Assembly (NCBI RefSeq): GCF_030362795.1
Contig: NZ_JAUCBM010000002.1
Span: 248,001-312,000 of the forward strand
Length of the DNA stretch: 64,000 bases
Reading direction: 5' to 3'
Origin: Pseudochrobactrum kiredjianiae
GTDB taxonomy: Bacteria; Pseudomonadota; Alphaproteobacteria; Rhizobiales; Rhizobiaceae
A program made the position numbers and the translations under genes. Under the pieces are notes generated by a model, which was given only the letters and a program-made list of their open reading frames with translations, had not been told where the DNA came from and made no database searches. Shown here one piece after another: positions 25,710-34,425 of the stretch (positions are counted from its first letter, which is position 1; each line of letters opens with the position of its first letter).

Positions 25710-27814
25710 CAGGCGGCTTTCAGTTGCGGCTCTCTGGTATTCCACCAGTGCCACAGCAGGAACGCCATACAGGCAGCAAAACCGATCTCATCGCTGAGCG
25801 GATAAGTTGCCAGCATCATTGCGGCTGCTGCAAATGCCCAGATACGCTCCCAGATTTTGAGATGTCCGCGTAAGAAGCCGATGGCCGCGGCACCCCACAT
25901 CACAATACTGAGCAGGGCTTTACCTATCATATAAGCAACCGCAGGCCAGAAACCCATGCTTTCCGCCAACGGACCGCCATCCTGTAACATGATGACAGGT
26001 GCATAAACCGCCATGAACGGCACCGCAAAACCGGCAACGGCAATACGCACAGCCTGCATCCCGATTTTCATACCGGACTCTTTGGCAATCGGGGCGGCAG
26101 CAAAAGCAGCCAGTGCCACAGGTGGTGTCAGGTCGGCCATAATCCCGAAATAGAACACGAACATATGCGACACTAGCAACGGCACATCCAGCATCAGCAA
26201 TGCAGGACCTGCGATCGACGAGGTGATAATATAGTTCGGGATTGTCGGAATACCCATGCCGAGGATCAGACAGGTGATCATGGTCAGTACGAGAGAGAGG
26301 AAGAGGGAGTTTTCACCCACACTCACAATGACACGCGCGAAACTTGATCCGGCGCCGGTGAGCGCCAGCACGCCGATGATGACGCCGACAAGCGCACAGG
26401 CTACGCCAACCGGCAGGGCGTTCTTGGCGCCTTCCGCAAGGCTTTCAAGGCAGAGGCGCAGTGTCTCACGACCACCGCGCAGCGCGAAATTGACCAGAAC
26501 CAGTACTGTGATCAGCAGCAGGATCAGCGTAATACCGCGGATTTCAAAGCCTAAAACATTGAAGCTGGTGCCGAAAGCTGCAGCGGACATCAGACCGAGC
26601 GCGACCCAAAACAGCACGCGTACGGCCATCGGCATATTGGCAGAGACCGGAACACCGAGAATAATCAGCGCAGTCAGCCCCATGCCCACGGTTCCAGCGA
26701 ACAGCGGCGTATAGCCGGAGAACAGTAGCCAGACCAGTGCTACAAGGGGCAGGATCAGATACCAGTGTTTGCGCAAGGCTCCGAGCGCACTTGGCAATTC
26801 AGCCTTTGACAGGCCTTTCAGACCAAGACGACCGGCTTCCAGATGCACCATGATAAATACGGTGACGAAGTAGAGGATTGCCGGAACAATCGCTGCTTTC
26901 ACGATTTCCAGATAAGGCAAGCCCAGCGTTTCTGCCATGATGAAGGCAACAGCACCCATCACAGGCGGCATAATCTGTCCACCCATTGAAGCAACGGCTT
27001 CCACACCACCGGCAAAAGCCGGTTTGAAGCCGGAGCGTTTCATCAGCGGAATGGTGAAGGCACCGGTGGTGACCACATTGGCTACGCCGGAACCGTTGAT
27101 GGTACCCATCAGAGCGGAGGAGATCACCGAGACTTTGGCAGGGCCGCCGCGCGATGAGCCGACTGTACCCATGGCCACATCATTGAACAGCTGGATCATG
27201 CCAGCGCGTTCAAGAAACGCACCGAACAGGATAAACAGGAAAATATAGCTGGATGAGACATAAATCGGTGTGCCGTAGATACCTTCTGTTCCCAGAAACA
27301 GCACTTCGACAACCTGTTCGAAATCATAACCGCGATGGTTTAAGGGTGATGGCAGATATTGGCCGAACAGGCCATAGGCCAGAAAGATCAGGCAGATAAA
27401 CGGCAGTGTCCAGCCCATCATCCGCTGTCCTGCCCAGAAGACCAGACCAACAGCCAGTATACCGATAATGATATCCTGCATTTCCGGTTCACCGGCGCGG
27501 ATAATCAGATCATTATAGAAAACCCAGTGATAGAAGCTGACAGCAAAGGCCAATATGGCTGTTGACCACATCAGAATTTTTGTGAAAGAGCCGCGCGGTG
27601 CCGCATTGGCATAGAGGCCGAATAATAACAGCAGTAAAAATCCGACATGGATTGAGCGCACGACCTGACTTGGCAGTGGCGAGTAGGCAGCTGTCCAGAG
27701 CTGGAAAACGGAAAAAGCGACGGCAATAGCAAACAGCACGCGGGCACCGGAGCTGACGCCCCAGCCCGGAATATGCTCGGCTGATTCAGCCGTATTGGTT
27801 TCTGATGAAGACAT
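25709..27814 (-). CDS. TRAP transporter permease, fused 4TM/12TM (DctQM, TAXI type)
   Basis: About 701 residues with some 16-17 hydrophobic helices, combining the small (Q) and large (M) TRAP membrane subunits. Typical segments include GTEGIYGTPIYVSSSYIFLFILFGAFLERAG, GPAKVSVISSALMGTINGSGVANVVTTG and LGMGIPTIPNYIITSSIAGPAL. It drives ion-coupled uptake together with the TAXI binding protein encoded 100 bp upstream. The ATG at 27814 (MSSSETN) is favoured over a TTG at 27907, whose extension lacks family similarity. The substrate is unknown; dicarboxylates or amino acids are common. Confidence 0.92.
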   Translation of the reverse strand: MSSSETNTAESAEHIPGWGVSSGARVLFAIAVAFSVFQLWTAAYSPLPSQVVRSIHVGFLLLLLFGLYANAAPRGSFTKILMWSTAILAFAVSFYHWVFYNDLIIRAGEPEMQDIIIGILAVGLVFWAGQRMMGWTLPFICLIFLAYGLFGQYLPSPLNHRGYDFEQVVEVLFLGTEGIYGTPIYVSSSYIFLFILFGAFLERAGMIQLFNDVAMGTVGSSRGGPAKVSVISSALMGTINGSGVANVVTTGAFTIPLMKRSGFKPAFAGGVEAVASMGGQIMPPVMGAVAFIMAETLGLPYLEIVKAAIVPAILYFVTVFIMVHLEAGRLGLKGLSKAELPSALGALRKHWYLILPLVALVWLLFSGYTPLFAGTVGMGLTALIILGVPVSANMPMAVRVLFWVALGLMSAAAFGTSFNVLGFEIRGITLILLLITVLVLVNFALRGGRETLRLCLESLAEGAKNALPVGVACALVGVIIGVLALTGAGSSFARVIVSVGENSLFLSLVLTMITCLILGMGIPTIPNYIITSSIAGPALLMLDVPLLVSHMFVFYFGIMADLTPPVALAAFAAAPIAKESGMKIGMQAVRIAVAGFAVPFMAVYAPVIMLQDGGPLAESMGFWPAVAYMIGKALLSIVMWGAAAIGFLRGHLKIWERIWAFAAAAMMLATYPLSDEIGFAACMAFLLWHWWNTREPQLKAA

Positions 27815-27913
27815 AAATTTAAAACCACAAAAATGACAGGAATAAGCGGTCAGAAAAGCTGCCTGTTCCGCAAAGGGCAGAAAAGGCAGCCTTAATATTT
27901 GCTTCAATCGTGA

Positions 27914-28867
27914 TTATTCGATGCCTTTTTCTTTGTAGTAGCGCATTGCGCCCGGATGGATCGGGGTCGGGGAAATAATGGTGTTTTTATCAAGCTTGAT
28001 CATTTTCGCAGCAGAGTGCGCTGCTGCCAGCTGGTCGAGATTTTCAAACAGACCCTTGGTCATCTGGTAGACCAGTTCTTCATCCATGTCTGGGCGCACG
28101 ATCAGATAATTAATTACCGATGCGGTGGTCACATCTTTGTCCTGGCCGCTATAGGTATTGGCCGGAATTGTGTTGACCAGATAGGGCGCGCCGATCTTCT
28201 CGATAATATCAGCAGGGACTTCCACGACATTGATTTCAACTGCATTGGCCAGATCGCGCAATGATGCGACGCCGAGACCAGAGGACTGCAAAGTTGCATC
28301 CAGCTGGCGGTTTTTCATCAGTTCAACAGATTCTGCGAATGGCAGATATTCCACTTTGCCCAGATCGTCATAGGATAGACCGGCTGCATGAAGAATGGTT
28401 TTCGCATTCAGTTCGGTGCCGGACTTTGGCGCGCCAACCGAGAGACGTTTGCCCTTCAGGTCAGCCAGCGTTTTGATGCCGGACTCCTTGGAGGCAACGA
28501 TCTGCACATAATTCGGATAGATTGCAGCGAGTGTGCTGATATTTTCTAGTTTCTTTTTGAAACCGGCTTCTTCATTGCCTTCCCATGCGTCACGCAGGGA
28601 GTCGCCGAGTGTAAAGCCGAGTTCACCGCGTCCGCTATTGATCAAATTGATATTTTCAATCGAGGCTTTGGTAGCCTGCACAGACGGACGGGCATTTGGA
28701 ATGCCGGAATAAATTTTCTCAAGCGCCACACCCATCGGGTAATAAACACCGCTCGTGCCGCCGGTCAGAATATTGATAAAATCCTGTGCTTTGGCTTCTG
28801 CCGCAGCAAATGTCATAGTGACGGCTGCAAACGCCGACAAAAGTGTCTTCTTACCCAAATATCCCAT
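27914..28867 (-). CDS. TRAP transporter solute-binding protein, TAXI family
   Basis: A periplasmic receptor of about 317 residues for the neighbouring TRAP permease. The signal peptide is MGYLGKKTLLSAFAAVTMTFA followed by AEAKAQ. The TAXI signature appears as INILTGGTSGVYYPMGVALEKI, then GELGFTLGDSLRDAW and LKGKRLSVGAPKSGTELNAKTIL. The ATG at 28867 has a perfect GGAGG five bases upstream, which decides against an open frame that begins at 28906. First gene of a binding protein-permease-DUF1850 operon. Confidence 0.93.
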   Translation of the reverse strand: MGYLGKKTLLSAFAAVTMTFAAAEAKAQDFINILTGGTSGVYYPMGVALEKIYSGIPNARPSVQATKASIENINLINSGRGELGFTLGDSLRDAWEGNEEAGFKKKLENISTLAAIYPNYVQIVASKESGIKTLADLKGKRLSVGAPKSGTELNAKTILHAAGLSYDDLGKVEYLPFAESVELMKNRQLDATLQSSGLGVASLRDLANAVEINVVEVPADIIEKIGAPYLVNTIPANTYSGQDKDVTTASVINYLIVRPDMDEELVYQMTKGLFENLDQLAAAHSAAKMIKLDKNTIISPTPIHPGAMRYYKEKGIE

Positions 28868-29349
28868 AAAATCCTCCATAGTCATTTCAGGCCGGTTCTC
28901 CCGCAAAATCAGCTGGTTAAGCTATCTGCACCGGTTCTGTTTCTGCACTGATAATCTCAAAGCAGTTATCAATAGTCATTGCGAAGATTGCTCGTCTTCG
29001 TGAAGAAATGTAATGATTCTAAAGTATTAGATTCATTTCATTATATGAAAATGCAGATCACAAGTCAGGTATGATCTTTTATGAACTTGGCTGTCTGTGC
29101 AACTAAAAAATCGAATGACTGTTTTTTGATTTTTTGAAATCTGTCATATTCATTGCTAATCAATTGATTTCATTCGGTATGCTTTGGCGTTCTGTTTGTG
29201 AATAAAACTATACTCAAAACTTGCTGAGTTGCGGGAATAGTTTTTCGCAAAGCTTGCGGTGCCACCTTAAAGCCGGATATAGCTGTTACATGTTCACATG
29301 AACGGTGCGCGGAGGAAATGCGCTGTTCTGACATTTTGGACGAAGCATA

Positions 29350-29445
29350 GAACGGTTCCGTTAAAACGATTGTTGAACCGCTCTGTCTTTTTATTTCTAC
29401 GCATTATCCTTCGCAAAACCGCTACGCACTTTTGCTGGAAATGCT
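29350..29445 (-). repeat. About 100-bp dispersed palindromic repeat, type C copy 1
   Basis: Read on the minus strand: AGCATTTCCAGCAAAAGTGCG, GATAATGCGTA and ending GGAACCGTTCT. It matches the copy at 59617-59721 in reverse orientation and a decayed copy near 54046-54136. It lies in the 590-bp gap between the TAXI gene and the next gene, which otherwise shows only AT-rich promoter-like DNA. Confidence 0.75.
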
Positions 29446-29461
29446 TTAATGGGAGTGAGAA

Positions 29462-31012
29462 ATGAACGGTGCTGATAGCCTTTGCGACACCCTGCTGGCG
29501 CACGGGATCGATGTCTGTTTTGCCAATCCGGGTACATCAGAAATGCATTTTGTGGCAGCGCTGGATCGCAAGCCGCAAATGCGCTGCGTATTGGGTCTGT
29601 TTGAAGGCGTGGTAACAGGTGCAGCCGACGGTTATGGTCGTATGGCGGACAAGCCGGCAGCGACTTTGCTGCATCTGGGCTCCGGCCTTGGCAATGGCGT
29701 TGCGAATTTACACAATGCCAAACGTGCCAAAACACCGATCGTTAATATTGTCGGCGATCATGCCACTTATCATCTGAAATATGATGCACCGCTGACCAGT
29801 GATATTGAAACGCTGGCACGTCCGGTTTCCGGCTGGGTGAAGACGTCTAAATCCGCGGAAGATATTTCTGCAGATACGGCTGAAGCCTTTACTGCCGCGT
29901 GCAATGCACCGGGGCAGGTGGCAACGCTGATCCTGCCTGCCAATACCGCATGGACCGAAGCACCGCAGCAGATTGTGCAGCCTCTGAGCCGCCCGGAACG
30001 TCGTAAGGTTGATGCTGATGCCGTGCGTGAAGCAGCGAAAGCATTGCGCAACGGTAAGCGCACTCTGCTTCTGCTCGGCAATCTTGCCCTGCGTGCCAAT
30101 GCGCTGGAAATCGCCAGCCGTATTGCGCAAGCATCTGGTGCGCGTTTGCTGGCGCAGCAATCCAATGGCCGCATTGAGCGCGGTGCAGGTCGTGTTGCTG
30201 TTAATCGTGTGCTTTATCGTGTGGATGACGCACTGGCTGATCTGGCTGATATTGAACAGGTTGTGCTGCTCGGAGCGAAAATTCCGGTTGCTTTCTTCGC
30301 CTATCCGGGCAAGCCGAGCACCTTCCTGCCGGAAGGTTGCTCTGTTGTTAATTATGCCGGAGAAGCGGATGATCAGCTCTATGCATTGCAGGCACTGGCC
30401 GATGAAATGAATATTCCGGCATCCGTCACACCACTGCTTAATCAGCGCGGTGAGAAGGTCATGCCGACCGGCACGCTGGATGATGACAAAATCAGCGCCA
30501 TTATTGCTTCGCTGTTGCCGGAAAATGCGATTATTGTCGATGAATCCATTACATCGGGTCGTGAAATGTTTGGTCTGACACATCAGTCAGCACCGCATGA
30601 TTTTCTGCAGCTGACAGGCGGTGCAATTGGTATTGGTCTGCCGCTGGCAACCGGTGCGGCTGTGGCCTGTCCTGATCGTCAGGTGGTGGCTTTGCAGGCT
30701 GACGGCAGCGGTATGTATACAATGCAGGCGCTGTGGACACATGCCCGCGAGCACCTGAATATTATTACTGTCATCTTCGCCAATCAGCGCTATGCGATCC
30801 TGCATGGTGAATTGCAAAATGTTGGTGCCGGTGCACCGGGACGCAACGCACAGCGCATGTTTGATCTGGTCGAGCCGACGATTGACTGGGTGAGCCTTGC
30901 CAAAGGGGTCGGCGTTGAAGGTGCTCGTGCGACGACAGCAGAACAGTTTGCTGACCTGTTTGCAGCAGCAAGCAAGCGCAAAGGCCCGTTTCTGATTGAA
31001 GCGATGATCTAA
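29462..31012 (+). CDS. Thiamine-diphosphate-dependent enzyme, acetolactate synthase large-subunit-like
   Basis: A 516-residue three-domain ThDP enzyme. The N-terminal domain carries the catalytic glutamate in VLGLFEGVVTGAADGYGRMA. The C-terminal ThDP-binding motif reads LQADGSGMYTMQALWTHAREHL..VIFANQRY, with ADGSG where many relatives have GDG. The sequence FANPGTSEMHFVAAL at the start is typical of a subgroup annotated as acetolactate synthase or benzoylformate decarboxylase-like. No regulatory small subunit is adjacent, so a catabolic decarboxylase or carboligase is at least as likely as branched-chain amino-acid synthesis. The ATG at 29462 has GGGAGTGAG upstream. Confidence 0.82.
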   Translation: MNGADSLCDTLLAHGIDVCFANPGTSEMHFVAALDRKPQMRCVLGLFEGVVTGAADGYGRMADKPAATLLHLGSGLGNGVANLHNAKRAKTPIVNIVGDHATYHLKYDAPLTSDIETLARPVSGWVKTSKSAEDISADTAEAFTAACNAPGQVATLILPANTAWTEAPQQIVQPLSRPERRKVDADAVREAAKALRNGKRTLLLLGNLALRANALEIASRIAQASGARLLAQQSNGRIERGAGRVAVNRVLYRVDDALADLADIEQVVLLGAKIPVAFFAYPGKPSTFLPEGCSVVNYAGEADDQLYALQALADEMNIPASVTPLLNQRGEKVMPTGTLDDDKISAIIASLLPENAIIVDESITSGREMFGLTHQSAPHDFLQLTGGAIGIGLPLATGAAVACPDRQVVALQADGSGMYTMQALWTHAREHLNIITVIFANQRYAILHGELQNVGAGAPGRNAQRMFDLVEPTIDWVSLAKGVGVEGARATTAEQFADLFAAASKRKGPFLIEAMI

Positions 31013-31020
31013 AATTAATG

Positions 31021-31049
31021 GTTGCGGCGGGTTTATAATCCGCCTCAAC
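31021..31049. terminator. Convergent hairpin between the ThDP enzyme and the SRPBCC gene
   Basis: GTTG-C-GGCGG (31021-31030) and CCGCC-T-CAAC (31040-31049) form a stem in the 39-bp gap between two converging genes. No long T run is present, so it is a weak terminator at best. Confidence 0.5.
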
Positions 31050-31051
31050 CC

Positions 31052-32026
31052 TCATGCCTGTACTGCTTTTTCAGAGCGCTCTTTAATGACATTCAGCACA
31101 ATAGAATGGAAATCATTGAGGAAAATTTGACCCCACCAGTCGCAATAAATATTAATCGGCGTTGCGATGCGATATTGCGTTTTGAGGGTCAGGCGCGTGC
31201 GGTTTTCGTCAATTGGTTCCAGCGAATATTCACCATAATCCAGTCCCAGATAGTCGCTGTTAACGCTGATATGCGCCTCCACTGCTTTGGGAATTGATGT
31301 GTCGCTGAAACGGAAATCCCAGCGCAGATAGCGGTTTTCCTGCCAACCGGTGATGACCTCTTCAAAATTGACGCCTTTGCCCCATTTCAGATGGCGTACG
31401 GCACCAATACCGGAACCGGTGATACGGGCATCTTCGGGTTTCGGCACGCCGACAATACTATGGCTGAAAGTCATCCCTAATTCGTCAGGACGAATATCAG
31501 GAATTGCCAGTGTATTGTTCCAGATCACATGGGCAGGCGCGTTAATTTCAATCACTGTGGTGACGGAATTAAAGTGATCCTGATATTCGATTTGGTTTTC
31601 CAGCGGCAGAGCGAGGAAAGGCAGTGCAATCACGAAAGTGACACTGCGTTTGGAATGATACTGACGTAAAAACCGCATGGTGGTATAAACACCAAGCGCC
31701 GTGCCTGCAAAGAGAAACGGGGCAGCCATGGCCACACAAATACCAGCCTCACCAAAGATAACCATTGAGATGAGGATGAAACCGAGCATGCAAAGCATGG
31801 CGGTTTTCATATGTTTACGGATGCTGCCAGTGCCACGCGGGTCTATCTGAATAATCAGCAGGCTGGTGATTGCCATCGGCATCAGGATCAGGCCGGTGAT
31901 AAAGGCCATCCCGCTACCCTCTCGTATCAACCAGATGAGAATGTATAGCACCACCGCATAGAGCGTTGTTACGAAGATACTCAGCCAGAAACGGTCGGAT
32001 GAAGGTTCTTTATGATTTTCAGACAT
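31052..32026 (-). CDS. Membrane-anchored SRPBCC (polyketide cyclase/START-fold) protein
   Basis: About 324 residues. The N-terminal third holds four to five hydrophobic helices (LSIFVTTLYAVVLYILIWLI, MAFITGLILMPMAITSLLII, AMLCMLGFILISMVIF and more). The C-terminal part, from about residue 150, is a soluble SRPBCC domain (VTTVIEINAPAHVIWNNTLAIPDI .. GIGAVRHLKWGKGVNFEEVITGWQENRYLRWDF). Such fusions are found as uncharacterised membrane proteins; a ligand-binding role is inferred only from the fold. I start at the ATG at 32026 (MSENHKEPS). It is divergent from the TPP riboswitch operon. Confidence 0.75.
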   Translation of the reverse strand: MSENHKEPSSDRFWLSIFVTTLYAVVLYILIWLIREGSGMAFITGLILMPMAITSLLIIQIDPRGTGSIRKHMKTAMLCMLGFILISMVIFGEAGICVAMAAPFLFAGTALGVYTTMRFLRQYHSKRSVTFVIALPFLALPLENQIEYQDHFNSVTTVIEINAPAHVIWNNTLAIPDIRPDELGMTFSHSIVGVPKPEDARITGSGIGAVRHLKWGKGVNFEEVITGWQENRYLRWDFRFSDTSIPKAVEAHISVNSDYLGLDYGEYSLEPIDENRTRLTLKTQYRIATPINIYCDWWGQIFLNDFHSIVLNVIKERSEKAVQA

Positions 32027-32107
32027 AGGGTTTCTTAGACCAGCTTGGGCGGGCAGGACAACCGCCAAGGCTTGTCCCTTGCAAATAAACTTGCTAGAGC
32101 TTGGAGG

Positions 32108-32197
32108 AATGACACGGGGTGTCCTGTTTTACAGGGCTGAGATTTTAAACCCGTTGAACCTGATCCAGCTCATACTGGCGAAGGGATGTCTGTGTGC
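32108..32197 (+). ncRNA. TPP (thiamine pyrophosphate, THI-box) riboswitch
   Basis: All conserved elements of the TPP aptamer are present in order: CGGGGTGTC, a small variable hairpin (CCTGTTTTACAGG), GCTGAGA, AACCCGTTGAACCTGATC, CAGCTCATACTGGCG and AAGGGA. The P1 stem is closed by ACAC near 32112 and GTGT near 32194. It lies on the plus strand 70 bp before an SDR gene. The pairing of a THI element with an SDR and a monooxygenase gene, rather than thiC, thiM or a thiamine transporter, is unusual. Confidence 0.95.
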
Positions 32198-32227
32198 CCA
32201 GCCGTAATTTATGCGGTGCAAGCCCTT

Positions 32228-32263
32228 ATTCCCTTGGTCAGCCATTTCTTAAGGCAAGGGAAT
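32228..32263 (+). promoter_or_regulatory. Riboswitch expression platform sequestering the SDR ribosome-binding site
   Basis: ATTCCCTTG at 32228-32236 is perfectly complementary to CAAGGGAAT at 32255-32263, which contains the AGGGAA ribosome-binding site of the ATG at 32268. The 9-bp hairpin would hide the site, so the TPP riboswitch most likely acts on translation initiation. Confidence 0.75.
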
Positions 32264-32267
32264 TATC

Positions 32268-33047
32268 ATGTCTGAACCAGTCCTTCTTCCGCTCTACCAG
32301 CAGCTTGTCCTCGTCACCGGTGGTGCGCGTGGCCTTGGACGCGATCTCGTCAAAGCCTTTTTGGGTGAAGGTGCACGCGTTGTGATCAATTATCATAAGA
32401 GTGCAGATGCTGCCGCAGAACTGGCGGCACTGGCACCGGAAAAGGCACTGGCAGTGCAGGCCGATGTGACGGATGCGCAGGCTGTACAGGCACTGTTTGC
32501 CAAGTCGCAGCAGCATTTTGGTATGCCGGTTACAACTGTGATCAATAATGCTTTGCCGGCATTCAGCTTTAACGGCGATGCCCGCGCCCATGCGGATGTG
32601 ATCAGCTGGGAGCAGATCAATCAGCAGATGGAAGGTATTGTGCGCGGTGCGCTCAACACCACGCAGGCCGCACTTGCCGGTATGGAGCAGGCCGGTTTTG
32701 GGCGTATCATCAATATCGGCACTAACCTGTTTCAAAATCCGGTTGTGCCGTATCATGACTATACAGCGGCTAAAGCGGCGCTGCTGTCACTGACCCGTAC
32801 TCTGGCGCAGGATCTTGGCGAAAAGAACATCACTGTGAATATGCTGTCCGGCGGTTTGCTGCGTACCACCGATGCGTCTGCGGCAACGCCGGAAGCGGTG
32901 TTTGATTATATCGCCTCTGCCACACCGTTGCGCCGTGTCACGACGCCTGCAGAATTCGCTGATACCGCACTGTTCTTTGCTTCACCATGGGCGCGTTCTG
33001 TGACCGGTCAAAATCTGGTTGTTGACGGCGGATTGGTGAAAAATTGA
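32268..33047 (+). CDS. SDR-family oxidoreductase under TPP riboswitch control
   Basis: A classical short-chain dehydrogenase of 259 residues. It has an NAD(P)-binding TGGARGLGRDL near residue 20, NNALPAF in place of the usual NNAG, a YHDYTAAKAALLSLTR active-site Y-x-x-x-K, and the C-terminal GQNLVVDGG. The active-site serine position reads INIGTNLF, so the canonical serine may be replaced. It resembles 3-oxoacyl-ACP reductases. I recall an SDR called oarX in published thiamine regulons, but cannot verify identity. It is translationally coupled to the monooxygenase gene that follows (TTGATG overlap). Confidence 0.88.
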   Translation: MSEPVLLPLYQQLVLVTGGARGLGRDLVKAFLGEGARVVINYHKSADAAAELAALAPEKALAVQADVTDAQAVQALFAKSQQHFGMPVTTVINNALPAFSFNGDARAHADVISWEQINQQMEGIVRGALNTTQAALAGMEQAGFGRIINIGTNLFQNPVVPYHDYTAAKAALLSLTRTLAQDLGEKNITVNMLSGGLLRTTDASAATPEAVFDYIASATPLRRVTTPAEFADTALFFASPWARSVTGQNLVVDGGLVKN

Positions 33048-34342
33048 TGCGGGAAATGCACCTTAACCTGTTTATCTTCGGTTGCGGGCATCACCGCGCG
33101 GCATGGCGGCATCCGCAATCTGCCGTCGAGCAGCTCAGTGATATCAGCTATTATACCAATCTGGCGCAGATTGCCGAGCGCGGCAAGTTTGATGCGATTT
33201 TCTTCGCCGACTGGCATGCGATTGATAATATTGCGGACGGACCACGCAGCTATTTCGATCCGCTGACTTTGCTGGCAGCATTGGCAGGTGTAACCGAGAA
33301 AATCGGACTGATCAGCACGGTGTCCAGCACATTCACAACACCATTTCATGCGGCGCGTACACTGGCTTCGCTGGATCATTTATCGAAAGGGCGCATCGGT
33401 TGGAATGTCGTGACCTCGATGTTTGACAGTGAGGCACGCAATCATGGTTATGAGAATATGCCACCGCATGAATGGCGCTATGGCCGTGCGGCAGAGTTTA
33501 TTGAAGCGGTACAGAAGTTATGGGATTCATGGGATGCGGATACGATTACCTGTGACCGCTCCGGTGACTATGCCCGTAAAGATGGCTTACGAGCGATCCA
33601 CCACAAAGGCGAGCATTTTACCACGCAGGGACCATTGACGATCCCGCGCCCGCCGCAGGGGCAACCGGTATTATTTCAGGCAGGAGCATCGGATCAGGGC
33701 AGAGCCTTGGCCGCAGAAAAAGCCGAGGCGATCTATGCGGTGGCTTATGATCTGCCCGCCGCGCAGGATTATTACCGCGATATTCAGCGCCGTGCAAAAC
33801 TGGCAGGGCGGGATGCGGGTATACCGGTGATGCCGGGTCTGGTCACCTATGTGGCTTCCACACAGGCAGAGGCGAAAGCTAAGCAGCGGGAACTCGACGA
33901 ATTGCTCCCGACAGCGGATTCCCTTCGTCAGCTTGGCATGTTTATCGTGCAGGATTGCTCCGGCTGGGAGTTGGATGCGCCGGTGCCAGCTTTGCCGCCG
34001 ATCGAAGATTTTACGGGGCCGAAGGGGCGCTATGCGACCATTCTTCGGATTATTGAAACGGAACAGCCGACATTACGACAGCTGCTCGGACGTTTGGCAG
34101 CAGGCGGCGGACATTGCACAATTGTGGGCACAGCTGAGGCAATTGCGGATCAGATGGAATTGTGGTGGCATAACGAGGGGGCAGACGGTTTCAATTTGAT
34201 GCCGCCGTCCTTGCCGTCTTCTATTGAGGATTTCGTCGAACAAGTAGTGCCGGTTTTGCAAAAGCGCGGAGTTTTCCGTTCAGACTATCAGACGGATACA
34301 TTGCGCGGGCATTTGTCTTTGCCGCTCACAGATAAGCCATAG
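33047..34342 (+). CDS. FMN-dependent monooxygenase, NtaA/SnaA/DszA family
   Basis: About 431 residues of the luciferase-like superfamily. It opens MHLNLFIFGCGHHRAAWRHPQS, then NLAQIAERGKFDAIFFADWHAI, and includes GRIGWNVVTSMFDSEARNHGYE and GQPVLFQAGASDQGRALAAEKAEAIY, all typical of the NtaA group that attack chelators, sulfur heterocycles and similar compounds with reduced FMN. The start overlaps the SDR stop (TGATG at 33047; 33056 is an alternative). As the second gene behind a TPP riboswitch, a role in handling thiamine or a thiamine-related compound can be suggested but not shown. Confidence 0.88.
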   Translation: MREMHLNLFIFGCGHHRAAWRHPQSAVEQLSDISYYTNLAQIAERGKFDAIFFADWHAIDNIADGPRSYFDPLTLLAALAGVTEKIGLISTVSSTFTTPFHAARTLASLDHLSKGRIGWNVVTSMFDSEARNHGYENMPPHEWRYGRAAEFIEAVQKLWDSWDADTITCDRSGDYARKDGLRAIHHKGEHFTTQGPLTIPRPPQGQPVLFQAGASDQGRALAAEKAEAIYAVAYDLPAAQDYYRDIQRRAKLAGRDAGIPVMPGLVTYVASTQAEAKAKQRELDELLPTADSLRQLGMFIVQDCSGWELDAPVPALPPIEDFTGPKGRYATILRIIETEQPTLRQLLGRLAAGGGHCTIVGTAEAIADQMELWWHNEGADGFNLMPPSLPSSIEDFVEQVVPVLQKRGVFRSDYQTDTLRGHLSLPLTDKP

Positions 34343-34378
34343 ATGACCCCCAAACGTGACGCTGATAATGATGTAATG

Positions 34379-34413
34379 ATTTGGCGGGTTTGCAATAAAC
34401 ACGCCCGCCAATA
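34379..34413 (+). terminator. Hairpin after the riboswitch operon
   Basis: TTGGCGGG (34381-34388) and CCCGCCAA (34404-34411) pair perfectly. It lies between the monooxygenase stop and the ribosome-binding site (AAAGGA) of the next gene. T tract is absent, so efficiency is doubtful. Confidence 0.45.
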
Positions 34414-34425
34414 AAGGATAAATGA

